Below, one piece after another: positions 32,961-40,273 of a DNA stretch of 40,273 nucleotides (position 1 is the first letter of the stretch; every line of letters starts with the position of its first letter). The stretch covers positions 242 to 40,514 of the forward strand of contig NZ_BDJK01000041.1 of the NCBI RefSeq assembly GCF_001950255.1, given 5' to 3'. Position numbers and translations under genes: made by a program. Origin of the DNA: Carboxydothermus pertinax (GTDB lineage Bacteria > Bacillota > Z-2901 > Carboxydothermales > Carboxydothermaceae). Under the pieces are notes generated by a model, which saw nothing but the letters and a program-made list of their open reading frames with translations, did no database searches and was not told the DNA's origin.

Positions 32961-34169
32961 ATGGTAAAGGAAATTCTTTATCAACTGGCGGTACCGGTTT
33001 TTTCTGAGCTTTTAAAGGATGAAAATTTTGAAAAACAGGTGTTGCTGCGCTTTGAACAAAAACTTAATACTGTCTGGGAATTTTCTCTTAATTTAGAGGA
33101 AACTTTAAAAAAATTAGTTATTTTTTTAAAAGGCATTAAAGAGCAAAATAATCTTAAAGCTTTACAGGAGATTATTAGTATACATATCCAGAGGAATGCG
33201 AATATATTTATATTTTTAAACGAACTGGACCTTTTTTCTGAAGCCATAATTGAATTTGTTTTTTCTAATTATTCCCGGGAAAAAGTAAATAAAATTTTGC
33301 CAGCGGTTTTTTATTTAAAACGGTTGATTGAGGAGTTAATTTATGAACCGGTAGAGAAGGAACCCAGAGAAATTATCAATGCCGAATTGTTAACCAATTC
33401 CCGGGAGGTAATTCAGGAAAGCCTAAAAGAAATTTACCGCTGGCTTGAGCCGCAGTTTGTAGCTTTAGTAGTACCCAATAGCCTGGGAGTTTTTAAAGTA
33501 ATTGCTGGCGTTGGGGAAAAAATTGAAGAGTTTGCCCGTCTGTCGCTGCGCAAAACCCCCTATTCTTTTGCTGGAAGATTACCTATCCCCACCTGTTACC
33601 GGGAAGAGAAGATAAGAATCTTGCCCTTTAAAGATCCAGGCATCCTGGGGCCGTTTGTGGAGATCTGGAACAAATGCGGTATAGAGAGTGCGGTTTTGTA
33701 TCCGGTGATATTTAGTAGTTATAAAATAGGGGTTTTGGTGATAACTTTTCCGACTTCCTTAAAATTTCCCGAAGATTTTTATTACCGTGCAGCTAAATTT
33801 GCGGAAAATTTAGCGAAAAAAATTATCGCGGCGTATAAAAAAAATAAGGAAACGGAATTTTACTGTTTGCTAAAAAGTGTGCAGGAAAAGTCCCATGAGC
33901 GCTACGATGGCAAAGGATATCCTCATGGCTTAAAAGGAGAGGAGATACCTTTTTTAGCCAGGATCTGTTCGGTGGCGGATAGCCTGGAGGCAATTACGTC
34001 CGACCGGATTTACCGGAAAGGGCGGGATTTTTCCTTTGCTTTAGAAGAAATAAGGAGAAATAGTAAGACCCAGTTTGACCCGGAAGTAGTTGCGGTTTTA
34101 AAAAGTGGAGTAGAAAAAGAGCTTGCCGAAATTAAAGAACAAACTTTAAAAGAAATTGGTGCAATTTAA
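32961..34169 (+). CDS. Truncated HD-GYP paralogue lacking the HD half (GAF-like protein)
   Basis: 402 aa. A paralogue of the gene at 29779: the same N-terminal helical region and GAF-like domain (FVALVVPNSLGVFKVIAGVG, GIESAVLYPVIFSSYKIGVL). After FYCLLKSVQEKS it jumps straight to HERYDGKGYPHG, missing about 104 residues that hold the first HD-GYP histidine, the HD dyad and the HPEYG motif. Catalysis on cyclic-di-GMP is therefore impossible, though binding or regulation through the GAF part could remain. The DNA from 33893 to the stop is almost identical to 31023-31299 whereas the upstream part has diverged clearly, showing recombination between the two genes. Start at ATG 32961 behind GGTGA, as in the paralogue. 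Confidence 0.75.
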   Translation: MVKEILYQLAVPVFSELLKDENFEKQVLLRFEQKLNTVWEFSLNLEETLKKLVIFLKGIKEQNNLKALQEIISIHIQRNANIFIFLNELDLFSEAIIEFVFSNYSREKVNKILPAVFYLKRLIEELIYEPVEKEPREIINAELLTNSREVIQESLKEIYRWLEPQFVALVVPNSLGVFKVIAGVGEKIEEFARLSLRKTPYSFAGRLPIPTCYREEKIRILPFKDPGILGPFVEIWNKCGIESAVLYPVIFSSYKIGVLVITFPTSLKFPEDFYYRAAKFAENLAKKIIAAYKKNKETEFYCLLKSVQEKSHERYDGKGYPHGLKGEEIPFLARICSVADSLEAITSDRIYRKGRDFSFALEEIRRNSKTQFDPEVVAVLKSGVEKELAEIKEQTLKEIGAI

Positions 34170-34419
34170 AAAGCGAGCTCTGGTATATTTTACTTTTCCC
34201 TAGCAAAAAGCTGTTCTGGAAAATTTAAATTGGTACGAAAGAATAAAACGGCAGCGGGTTTTACAAAAACGCCTCTTTAAGACCAGAGGCGTTAAGTTCG
34301 TACGTCTTTAGCCAAGACGATATTGACCGATAAGACTGCGATTCCTTTATTTGTACCATCCAAAATACTTATTTTCACTTACAAAAGTTCAAATATTAAA
34401 GCAGGAAATTAAAAAAATT

Positions 34420-34426
34420 TGTCGAA
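34420..34426 (+). promoter_or_regulatory. Candidate Spo0A box
   Basis: Exact TGTCGAA in ATTTGTCGAAATAT, 53 bp upstream of the ROK repressor gene. Confidence 0.4.
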
Positions 34427-34440
34427 ATATTTCATCTATA

Positions 34441-34465
34441 ACTTAGTTAGTTAAATTAATTAAGT
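34441..34465 (+). promoter_or_regulatory. Operator-like inverted repeat before the ROK repressor
   Basis: ACTTAGTTA (34441-34449) and TAATTAAGT (34457-34465) are inverted copies with one mismatch, separated by seven bases. ROK/NagC/XylR repressors bind AT-rich palindromes of the TTAGTT...AACTAA kind, so this is a plausible autoregulatory operator, 14 bp before the start codon. Confidence 0.5.
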
Positions 34466-34478
34466 AAGGGGTAGTACT

Positions 34479-35684
34479 TTGTATCGGAATATCAAAGGCA
34501 ACAGTAAAATGATAAAAAAACTGAATACTACCCGGGTGTTCTGGGCTATTTATCGGGCCGGGGAGATTTCCCGGGTAGAGCTGGCCGAAGTTACTGGCCT
34601 TACCAAGCCAACAATATCTTTTGTGGTGGAAAGGCTCTTAAATCACGGATTAATTATCCAGACCGGTTATGGCCAGTCAACTGGTGGCCGGAAGCCAGAA
34701 AAACTCAGGATAAACCCCGCCGGAGCTTATTTCATTGGAGTAAAAATTGGCAATAAGGGAATTACCGGGATAGTTACCAACCTTCTTGGTGAGATTATCC
34801 AGGAAGAAAGAATATTCTGGGAGGGGGAAACCCGGGAAACAGCTTTAAAAAAGATAGAAAAAGTAATAGAAAAACTCTTGAAAAAGGTTCCTAAACCTAC
34901 CGGAATTGGCTTTGCGTTACCGGGACAGGTTGATTATGAAAAAGGAGTAGCCTTATCGGCCCACAATTTGCCTTTCTGGCGGGAAGTTCCTTTGAAAGAG
35001 GTAATTACAGCAAGATTTGGGTTGCCGGTAATAATTGAACATGATGCCCGGGCCATGGCGATTGCCGAGAAGTGGTTTGGGGAAGGACAGGATTTAAGCA
35101 ATTTCCTTTATATTAAAATCGGCCAGGGCATTGGAGCTGGCATAATGTTAATGGGCAAACCCTATAAAGGGTTTAAAGGGCGTGCGGGAGAGATAGGCCA
35201 CATGAAGGTAACGGATGACAGAAGCGTGGTCTGTACCTGTGGTCAGACAGGCTGTCTGGAAGCAACAGTCGCAGGAAAAGCTCTACCGCGCTTAGTGGAT
35301 TTGTTTGACTCTGCTCTGCCCAAAGACTTTAATGTATTGCTTTTAAAGGCTACCAATGGTGAGGAAAAGTGCGTAAGCTTTTTTAAATGGTGGGGCGAGT
35401 TATTGGGGCGGGGTATTGCCAATCTGGTCAATATTTTTAATCCGGAGAAGATTTTTTTAGGAGGGGAGGTGACCAGGGCCTGGGAATTCTTAGAGGAAGG
35501 GTTTTGGCAGGGACTCAAGGGAAATAGCCTTATTGCTTTACAGGAAGGCCTCGAAATTAAATTAAGTAAAATTCACGAAAAAGCTGAAGCTTTGGGGGCA
35601 TGTGCGGCTTTTTTGGAAGAAATGCAGGATTTTCAAAAATTTTCCTTACTGAAAGGAGAGGAAAACGATGAGAAGGAAGCTTAA
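34479..35684 (+). CDS. ROK-family transcriptional repressor (NagC/XylR type)
   Basis: 401 aa. TTG 34479 follows AAGGGG. An N-terminal winged helix (about 18-62: VFWAIYRAGEISRVELAEVT, GLTKPTISFVVERLL) is joined to a ROK sugar-binding domain: IGFALPGQVDYEKG, IEHDARAMAIAEKWFGEGQD, YIKIGQGIGAGIML, and GRAGEIGHMKV followed by CTCGQTGCLEA (zinc motif CxCGxxGCxE, about 251-261). Such proteins bind a sugar or sugar phosphate and release DNA. It overlaps the first transporter gene by 17 bp, so it is co-transcribed with the operon it most likely controls. A nagB-like gene downstream makes an amino-sugar ligand likely. Confidence 0.9.
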   Translation: MYRNIKGNSKMIKKLNTTRVFWAIYRAGEISRVELAEVTGLTKPTISFVVERLLNHGLIIQTGYGQSTGGRKPEKLRINPAGAYFIGVKIGNKGITGIVTNLLGEIIQEERIFWEGETRETALKKIEKVIEKLLKKVPKPTGIGFALPGQVDYEKGVALSAHNLPFWREVPLKEVITARFGLPVIIEHDARAMAIAEKWFGEGQDLSNFLYIKIGQGIGAGIMLMGKPYKGFKGRAGEIGHMKVTDDRSVVCTCGQTGCLEATVAGKALPRLVDLFDSALPKDFNVLLLKATNGEEKCVSFFKWWGELLGRGIANLVNIFNPEKIFLGGEVTRAWEFLEEGFWQGLKGNSLIALQEGLEIKLSKIHEKAEALGACAAFLEEMQDFQKFSLLKGEENDEKEA

Positions 35685-36936
35685 AGTATTAAGTTTGTTA
35701 GTGATTGGGATTTTATTTTTAACTCTGGGTCTTAGCGGCTGTGGCAAAAAAGAAGCAGGGCCGGTGACCTTAAATGCCCTTTATATGAAGCAAGCTGGTT
35801 ATAGTGAAGATGATATCCGGCAGATGACTGAAGCTTTTATGAAGGAAAATCCTAATATTAAAGTAAATTTAACCTTTGTGCCGTATGAAGCACTGCACGA
35901 TAAAATTGTTACCAGTGCGGCAGCTGGCACCGGTGGTTTTGATGTGGCTTTAGTAGACTGTATCTGGACACCGGAACTGGCCCAGGCCGGATTTATTAAG
36001 GATATTACCGGGAAAATTGATCAGAATTTATTAAATGATATTTTCCCCGGCGTTTTAAGTGCGGTAGAGTATAACGGAAAACTTTACGGGATGCCCTGGT
36101 TAAACGACACCAAGTATCTTTTCTACAATAAAGAGATTTTAGAAAAGGCCGGGATTAAAAACCCACCGGCTACGTGGGATGAACTTCTGGCCGATGCCAG
36201 GATTATTAAAAATAAAGGACTGGTAAAATACCCCATTATCTGGAGCTGGGCGCAGGCAGAAGCTGTGGTTTGTGATTATACTACCCTGGTTGGTGCCTTT
36301 GGCGGAGAGATTATCGATAAAAATGGTAATCCGGTATTGAATCAGGGTGCTGGTTTAGAGGCTTTAAAATTCATGAAAAAGTCTTTAGATGAAGGGCTTT
36401 CTAATCCTGCTTCCAGAGAATCTTTAGAAGAAGATGTCCGCCGGATATTCTCCCAGGGTGAAGCGGCTTTTGCTATTAACTGGACTTACATGTATAATTT
36501 AGCCAATGACCCCAAGGAATCCAAAGTGGCCGGTAAAGTGGAAATAGCTTTAATGCCCGGATCGGACAAAGCAAAAAGTGCTTCCGTAAATGGTGGTATG
36601 GGTTTGGCGATTCTGAAAAATACCAAGCATGAGGAAGAAGCTTTAAAATATTTACTTTTTATGGCCAATAAAGATAATCAGAAGAAATATGCTAAATTAG
36701 CTTTACCTATTTATAAGTCCCTTTATAACGATCCTGAAGTAAAGAAGGGGCAGGAAAAATTGGTGGAAATAGCTCAGGAACAGTACCAGTATATTGTAAA
36801 CCGGCCTCAGGTTTCCTGGTATCCAGAGCTTTCGCAAGCTTTACAGGTTGAAATTCAAAACGCTCTTTTAGGGAAAAAGACTCCGGAACAGGCTTTAAAT
36901 GATGTTGCGGCCAAGGTAAAGCAATTAAAGAAATAG
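35668..36936 (+). CDS. ABC transporter sugar-binding lipoprotein (family 1)
   Basis: 422 aa extracellular solute-binding protein. Lipoprotein signal ILFLTLGLSGCGKKE with the lipidated Cys25. Mature part has the family-1 pattern: MTEAFMKENPNIKVNLTFVP, FDVALVDCIWTPELAQAGFI, YNGKLYGMPWLNDTKYLFYN, ATWDELLADARIIKNKG, and INWTYMYNLAND; tryptophans and tyrosines suit sugar binding. GAAAGGAGAGG precedes ATG 35668, which overlaps the ROK gene. Delivers substrate to the two permeases that follow. Confidence 0.92.
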   Translation: MRRKLKVLSLLVIGILFLTLGLSGCGKKEAGPVTLNALYMKQAGYSEDDIRQMTEAFMKENPNIKVNLTFVPYEALHDKIVTSAAAGTGGFDVALVDCIWTPELAQAGFIKDITGKIDQNLLNDIFPGVLSAVEYNGKLYGMPWLNDTKYLFYNKEILEKAGIKNPPATWDELLADARIIKNKGLVKYPIIWSWAQAEAVVCDYTTLVGAFGGEIIDKNGNPVLNQGAGLEALKFMKKSLDEGLSNPASRESLEEDVRRIFSQGEAAFAINWTYMYNLANDPKESKVAGKVEIALMPGSDKAKSASVNGGMGLAILKNTKHEEEALKYLLFMANKDNQKKYAKLALPIYKSLYNDPEVKKGQEKLVEIAQEQYQYIVNRPQVSWYPELSQALQVEIQNALLGKKTPEQALNDVAAKVKQLKK

Positions 36937-36948
36937 CGGGGGAAAGAG

Positions 36949-37830
36949 ATGAGTTATTTTAGCCGGACGGAGAAAAAATTACAGGTGTTTTTGCTTATTC
37001 CTGTGGTGGTGGTGGTTCTGGGGGTAGTAATCTACCCCCTCCTTTATACTTTATGGCTGAGTTTTAACAACGTCGATTTAACCCATCCTCTGGAAAATGG
37101 TTTTGTAGGGGTAAAAAATTACTTCTACCTTTTAAAACAGGATTATTTCTGGGGTGCCCTGGGCCGAACATTTTATTTTACAGTGGTTTCGCTGTTAATT
37201 GAAATTACTGCCGGAATTCTTCTGGCGCTTCTTTTAAATGCTGATTTTGCTGGAAGAAATATTTTGCGAGTGCTGATAATTCTGCCCTGGGCGTTACCGA
37301 CAATAGTTAACGGGGCACTCTGGCGCTGGATATTTAATCCCGAATACGGAGCTTTAAATGCTCTTCTGGTAAAGTTAGGTATTATTAATACCTACCAGTC
37401 GTGGCTGGGTAAGCCTTTTTTAGCCTTAAATATGGTTATTATAGCCGATGCTTGGAAAATGACGCCGCTGGTAGCGATTTTGCTTCTGGCAGCGTTACAG
37501 GCTATCCCCCGGGATTTGTACGAAGCCTGTGAGGTGGATGGAGCAAACAAATGGACGATTTTTCGGGAAGTAATTCTTCCTTACTTGAAACCAACCCTGC
37601 TGGTAGTAATTGTTTTACGAACTATGGAAGCGTTTAAGGTTTTTGATATTATCTACATCATGACCCGGGGAGGTCCTGCTAACGGCACGCAGGTAATTAC
37701 CTATTACGCTTACCAGGAAGCATTTAGCTTTTTACACTTAAGTAAAGGGGCAGCTTTAAGTTACCTTATTTCACTGATTATTTTAGCTCTGGCCATTATC
37801 TACAGCCGGCTAATTAAAAATGAGCTTTAA
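36949..37830 (+). CDS. ABC sugar transporter permease (MalF/UgpA type)
   Basis: 293 aa, about six membrane segments starting with VFLLIPVVVVVLGVVIYPLL. The coupling helix (EAA) motif is clear at about 192-211: LYEACEVDGANKWTIFREVI followed by LPYLKPTL. GGGGGAAAGAG before ATG 36949. It forms a heterodimer with the next gene product in the cytoplasmic membrane. Confidence 0.93.
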   Translation: MSYFSRTEKKLQVFLLIPVVVVVLGVVIYPLLYTLWLSFNNVDLTHPLENGFVGVKNYFYLLKQDYFWGALGRTFYFTVVSLLIEITAGILLALLLNADFAGRNILRVLIILPWALPTIVNGALWRWIFNPEYGALNALLVKLGIINTYQSWLGKPFLALNMVIIADAWKMTPLVAILLLAALQAIPRDLYEACEVDGANKWTIFREVILPYLKPTLLVVIVLRTMEAFKVFDIIYIMTRGGPANGTQVITYYAYQEAFSFLHLSKGAALSYLISLIILALAIIYSRLIKNEL

Positions 37831-37842
37831 CGGAGGAAGCTT

Positions 37843-38709
37843 ATGGTGGTACGGAAAAAATCAGAGAAGATTGCTGCGGCATTAGTGCAGTGGGGCGGAT
37901 TTTTGCTGGTGACAATGATTATTTTAGCACCTTTTGCCTGGCTATTTATTTCCAGTGTAGCCAGCCAGGCCGACTTGCTTTCTAAACCTTTGAAGTTCTG
38001 GCCGGAACATATCGACTTTTCCCGCTATGTCCGGGTGTTTTCGGGAAATACTGCCGATGAAACTGCTTATACTTTTTACCGGGCTATGTTTAACTCCTTT
38101 AAAGTTGCCCTGGTGGTGACCGTAATTTCTTTAGTTGCCGGGACAATGGCGGCTTATGCTTTTACCCGGATGCAGGGAAAATTTAAAGATAAACTTTTAT
38201 ATTTATTTATTTATACCTATATGCTGCCGCCAATAGCGATTATCATCCCGATGTTTTTAATTATGAGTAAGCTTGGGCTTTTGGATACAATTTACAGCTT
38301 GATAATTGTTTATTCATCTTTTATCACCCCGTTTGTGGTGTGGCTAATGCGGGGATTTCTTGCCACCCTGCCGGTGGAATTAGAAGAAGCGGCAATGGTG
38401 GATGGCCTTTCCCGTCTGCAAGCTTTTATTAAAGTAATCTTGCCTTTAGCAGTACCAGGGCTTGTGGCTACAGGTATTTTTGCTTTTTTAATGGCCTGGG
38501 ATGAGTTTATGTATGCTCTTATTTTTACCTCTTCGCTGGACGCCAAAACAATTTCCGTGGCGATTGCGGAATTTAGCGGTAAAAATGCTGTGGATTATGG
38601 CATGATTGCCACGGGTGGGGTACTGGCAGCATTGCCGCCGGTGCTTTTAGCGCTAATTTTTCAGAAATATATTATCAGTGGACTTACAAGTGGTAGTGTG
38701 AAAGGTTAG
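37843..38709 (+). CDS. ABC sugar transporter permease (MalG/UgpE type)
   Basis: 288 aa with about six membrane segments (first GGFLLVTMIILAPFAWLFIS). Conserved MalG features: NSFKVALVVTVISLVAGTMA, YMLPPIAIIIPMF and the EAA loop ELEEAAMVDGLSRLQAFIKV, ILPLAVPGL. GGAGGAAGC precedes ATG 37843. Ends just before the ATPase gene. Confidence 0.93.
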   Translation: MVVRKKSEKIAAALVQWGGFLLVTMIILAPFAWLFISSVASQADLLSKPLKFWPEHIDFSRYVRVFSGNTADETAYTFYRAMFNSFKVALVVTVISLVAGTMAAYAFTRMQGKFKDKLLYLFIYTYMLPPIAIIIPMFLIMSKLGLLDTIYSLIIVYSSFITPFVVWLMRGFLATLPVELEEAAMVDGLSRLQAFIKVILPLAVPGLVATGIFAFLMAWDEFMYALIFTSSLDAKTISVAIAEFSGKNAVDYGMIATGGVLAALPPVLLALIFQKYIISGLTSGSVKG

Positions 38710-38718
38710 GTGGAAAAG

Positions 38719-39777
38719 ATGTATTTGTGCCTGGAAAATGTGAAAAAAAGCTTTAAAAATAAAGAAGTAGTAAAAAATTTAAATTTAGAAGTGGCAAAAG
38801 GAGAGTTTTTGGTACTGGTTGGGCCTTCCGGCTGCGGCAAAACTACCACTTTGCGGATGATTGCTGGCTTAGAAGAAGTATCTTCCGGGAAAATTTATTT
38901 GGATGGGCGAGAAATTACCGACCTTCCACCCCAAGACCGGGATGTAGCGATGGTTTTTCAGAGCTACGCTTTATATCCCCATAAAAATGTTTTTGAAAAT
39001 ATTGCTTTTGGGCTTAGAATCAGAAAGCTTCCAGAAAGAGAAATCCGTGCTAAGGTAGAAAAAACAGCGGCAATGCTGGGGTTAAGTGATTTGCTGGACC
39101 GCAAACCCAGAGAATTGTCCGGAGGGCAGCGGCAAAGGGTTGCTTTAGGGCGAGCTATTGTCCGGGAACCCAAGCTATTTTTAATGGACGAACCGCTGTC
39201 CAATCTTGATGCCAAACTACGGGTCCAGATGCGGGCGGAGATTAAGAAGCTTCAGCAGGATTTAGGGATTACCGTTATTTATGTTACCCATGACCAGGTT
39301 GAAGCTATGACCATGGGGGATAGAATCGCGGTTTTCTATGAAGGAGAATTAAGGCAGGTTGACCGATCGGAAGAAATTTACCAGAAACCGGTAGATACGT
39401 TTGTGGCAACTTTTATTGGCTCGCCTTCAATGAATCTTTTGCCGGGAGTCTGGGATAATGAACGCAAAATATTTAGAGGAGAAGGCTTTGAAGTACAGTT
39501 AAATTTAAATCTTTTATCAGGAGAGTATATTCTGGGAATACGGCCGAACCAGATAAAGCTTGGACCAGATTTGCCACTTAAGGCTTTTGTTGCTTTTAGC
39601 GAATACCTGGGCTCAGAGCACTACCACCATGTGTTGCTTGGGCAACAGCGGCTTACGGTGGTAACAACGGAGTCGGGATATACCGGACAGGAAATTAAAT
39701 TAGCTTTTCCGGAAAAGGCAGTGCATTTTTTTGCTAGGGATACTGGTAGAAGGGTTGAGGTGTCCTATGGAAGTTAA
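38719..39777 (+). CDS. ABC transporter ATPase (UgpC/MsmX/MalK type)
   Basis: 352 aa. Walker A GPSGCGKTTTLRMIAGL (about 35), Q-loop MVFQSYALYPHKNVFENIAF, signature LSGGQRQRVALGRAIVREPK (about 133), Walker B LFLMDEPLSNLDAKLR and switch YVTHDQVEAMTMGDRIAV. The C-terminal regulatory (TOBE-like) domain spans about 235-352 (STFIGSPSMNLLPG-type linker to LGIRPNQIKLG). ATG 38719 is preferred to GTG 38710 because AGGTGG at 38708-38713 fits it. The presence of its own ATPase makes the transporter self-contained. The stop overlaps the nagB-like start. Confidence 0.95.
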   Translation: MYLCLENVKKSFKNKEVVKNLNLEVAKGEFLVLVGPSGCGKTTTLRMIAGLEEVSSGKIYLDGREITDLPPQDRDVAMVFQSYALYPHKNVFENIAFGLRIRKLPEREIRAKVEKTAAMLGLSDLLDRKPRELSGGQRQRVALGRAIVREPKLFLMDEPLSNLDAKLRVQMRAEIKKLQQDLGITVIYVTHDQVEAMTMGDRIAVFYEGELRQVDRSEEIYQKPVDTFVATFIGSPSMNLLPGVWDNERKIFRGEGFEVQLNLNLLSGEYILGIRPNQIKLGPDLPLKAFVAFSEYLGSEHYHHVLLGQQRLTVVTTESGYTGQEIKLAFPEKAVHFFARDTGRRVEVSYGS

Positions 39778-40201
39778 AGTGTTTGCCGACAGGGAAGAAC
39801 TTTTTAATAAATTGAGCCGGGAGTTTGTTTCCTATTTAAGGGAAAATAAGGACAAACTTATAGTGCTTCCTACCGGTCGTACCCCTTTACCTCTCTATGA
39901 AAAGTTATGCCTTTTGCTTGCGGATAGAGAATACCGGAATCAGAATTATTACATTAATCTTGATGAATTTGGTGGTATTAAGCCGGATGATGAGGCAAGC
40001 TGCCAGTATTATTTAAGAAAAAACTTTTATGAACCACTGGCAATTTCGGATGAGAGAATTCTTGTTTTAACCGGCTTTGTCGAAGATATTCCAGCGGTGG
40101 AAAAGAAAATTAGGAATATTCCGCGAGGGTTTTGCCTTCTGGGTCTGGGGGTTAATGGCCATGTAGGCATGAATGAACCAGGGACGGTGCGAGAGGACTG
40201 A
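39767..40201 (+). pseudogene. nagB: Glucosamine-6-phosphate deaminase-like protein (NagB/6PGL family), truncated
   Basis: Opens MEVKVFADREELFNKLSREF and continues with LIVLPTGRTPLPLYEKL (sugar-phosphate loop), YYINLDEFGGIKPDDEASCQ (catalytic Asp region), and LLGLGVNGHVGMNEPG (active-site His), all typical of NagB. Intact NagB is about 240 residues; this ends at 144, only five codons after NEPG, with unrelated AT-rich sequence following. The lid and C-terminal half are lost, so the enzyme is probably dead. Insertion of a mobile element starting near 40185 would explain it; the window ends too soon to tell. ATG 39767 follows GAGGTG and overlaps the ATPase gene by 11 bp. Confidence 0.75.
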
Positions 40202-40273
40202 AAAAGTAACATTTTTTAGGCGCAAATTGGCTTTTTATAGCTGTAAAATCTTCCTTTAAACAAATATTTATGT
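40202..40273. other. AT-rich sequence after the nagB break
   Basis: 72 bases up to the window edge, unlike nagB coding sequence. No family or terminal inverted repeat recognised. Confidence 0.4.

Larger units (their letters stand above)
34170..34478. other. Intergenic stretch with two hairpins, a Spo0A box and an operator-like palindrome
   Basis: AACGCCTCT (34268-34276) and AGAGGCGTT (34285-34293) form a 9-bp stem; a T-run exists only on the minus-strand side, so it may stop leftward transcription or act in both directions. CGTCTT/AAGACG (34303-34319) is a smaller hairpin. The TGTCGAA box is at 34420-34426. Confidence 0.6.

Overview
The window looks like a chromosome segment of a thermophilic, spore-forming Firmicute of the Carboxydothermus / Thermoanaerobacterales kind. 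This rests on AT-rich DNA with strong AGGAGG ribosome sites, a Tneap-type I-B CRISPR-Cas locus, several copies of the Spo0A box heptamer, and MsmX/UgpC-type sugar uptake genes. The genus is an impression, not a proof.

Layout. 1-590: 3' end of a dead IS21-family element. 840-8350: very AT-rich accessory island with many broken genes: a deleted nuclease-like gene, a metallo-beta-lactamase-fold gene split by one in-frame stop, an OLD-like ATPase/TOPRIM gene, a GNAT-ASCH pair, and a NERD-like gene cut off by an IS21-type terminus. 8372-9621 (minus strand): a HicA-HicB-SecB-like toxin-antitoxin-chaperone operon. 9780-13170: debris (Gp37-like, TnpB and other fragments, a direct repeat pair) around an intact pyrimidine-dimer glycosylase gene and a coiled-coil gene. 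13131-24660: CRISPR-Cas locus in the order cas4-cas8b1(cst1)-cas7(cst2)-cas5t-cas3-cas1-cas2, then a leader and an array of 58 repeats and 57 spacers, closed by a terminator. No cas6 is present. 24836-25796: a RAMP-superfamily gene and a possible cas1 scrap, probably the ruin of a second (type III-like) cas locus. 25860-29650: an orphan secreted protein, a nuclease-like protein and an HD phosphohydrolase. 29779-34169: two GAF/HD-GYP paralogues flanking a chemoreceptor. 34479-40201: ROK repressor, a complete sugar ABC transporter, and a truncated nagB-like gene.

Most important observation. Just upstream of cas4 lies a degenerate CRISPR repeat (25 of 30 positions identical to the array repeat) directly behind a TTGACA promoter element. 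It is followed by a spacer-like stretch and a second, much poorer repeat. The spacer-like stretch matches a site in the 5' region of the cas operon over positions 1-19, with mismatches only at 6, 12 and 18. These are exactly the positions a type I crRNA does not pair. The matched site has CCA, a typical I-B PAM, directly 5' of it. This has the form of a CreR/CreA-like guide RNA by which Cascade would repress its own cas operon, or a small basic ORF that begins inside the target.

Other points of interest: an HD-GYP paralogue that lost its catalytic half and whose 3' end was copied from its neighbour; Spo0A-box heptamers in front of four successive signalling/regulatory genes; the HicAB-SecB chaperone-controlled toxin module; and repeated IS21-type termini.
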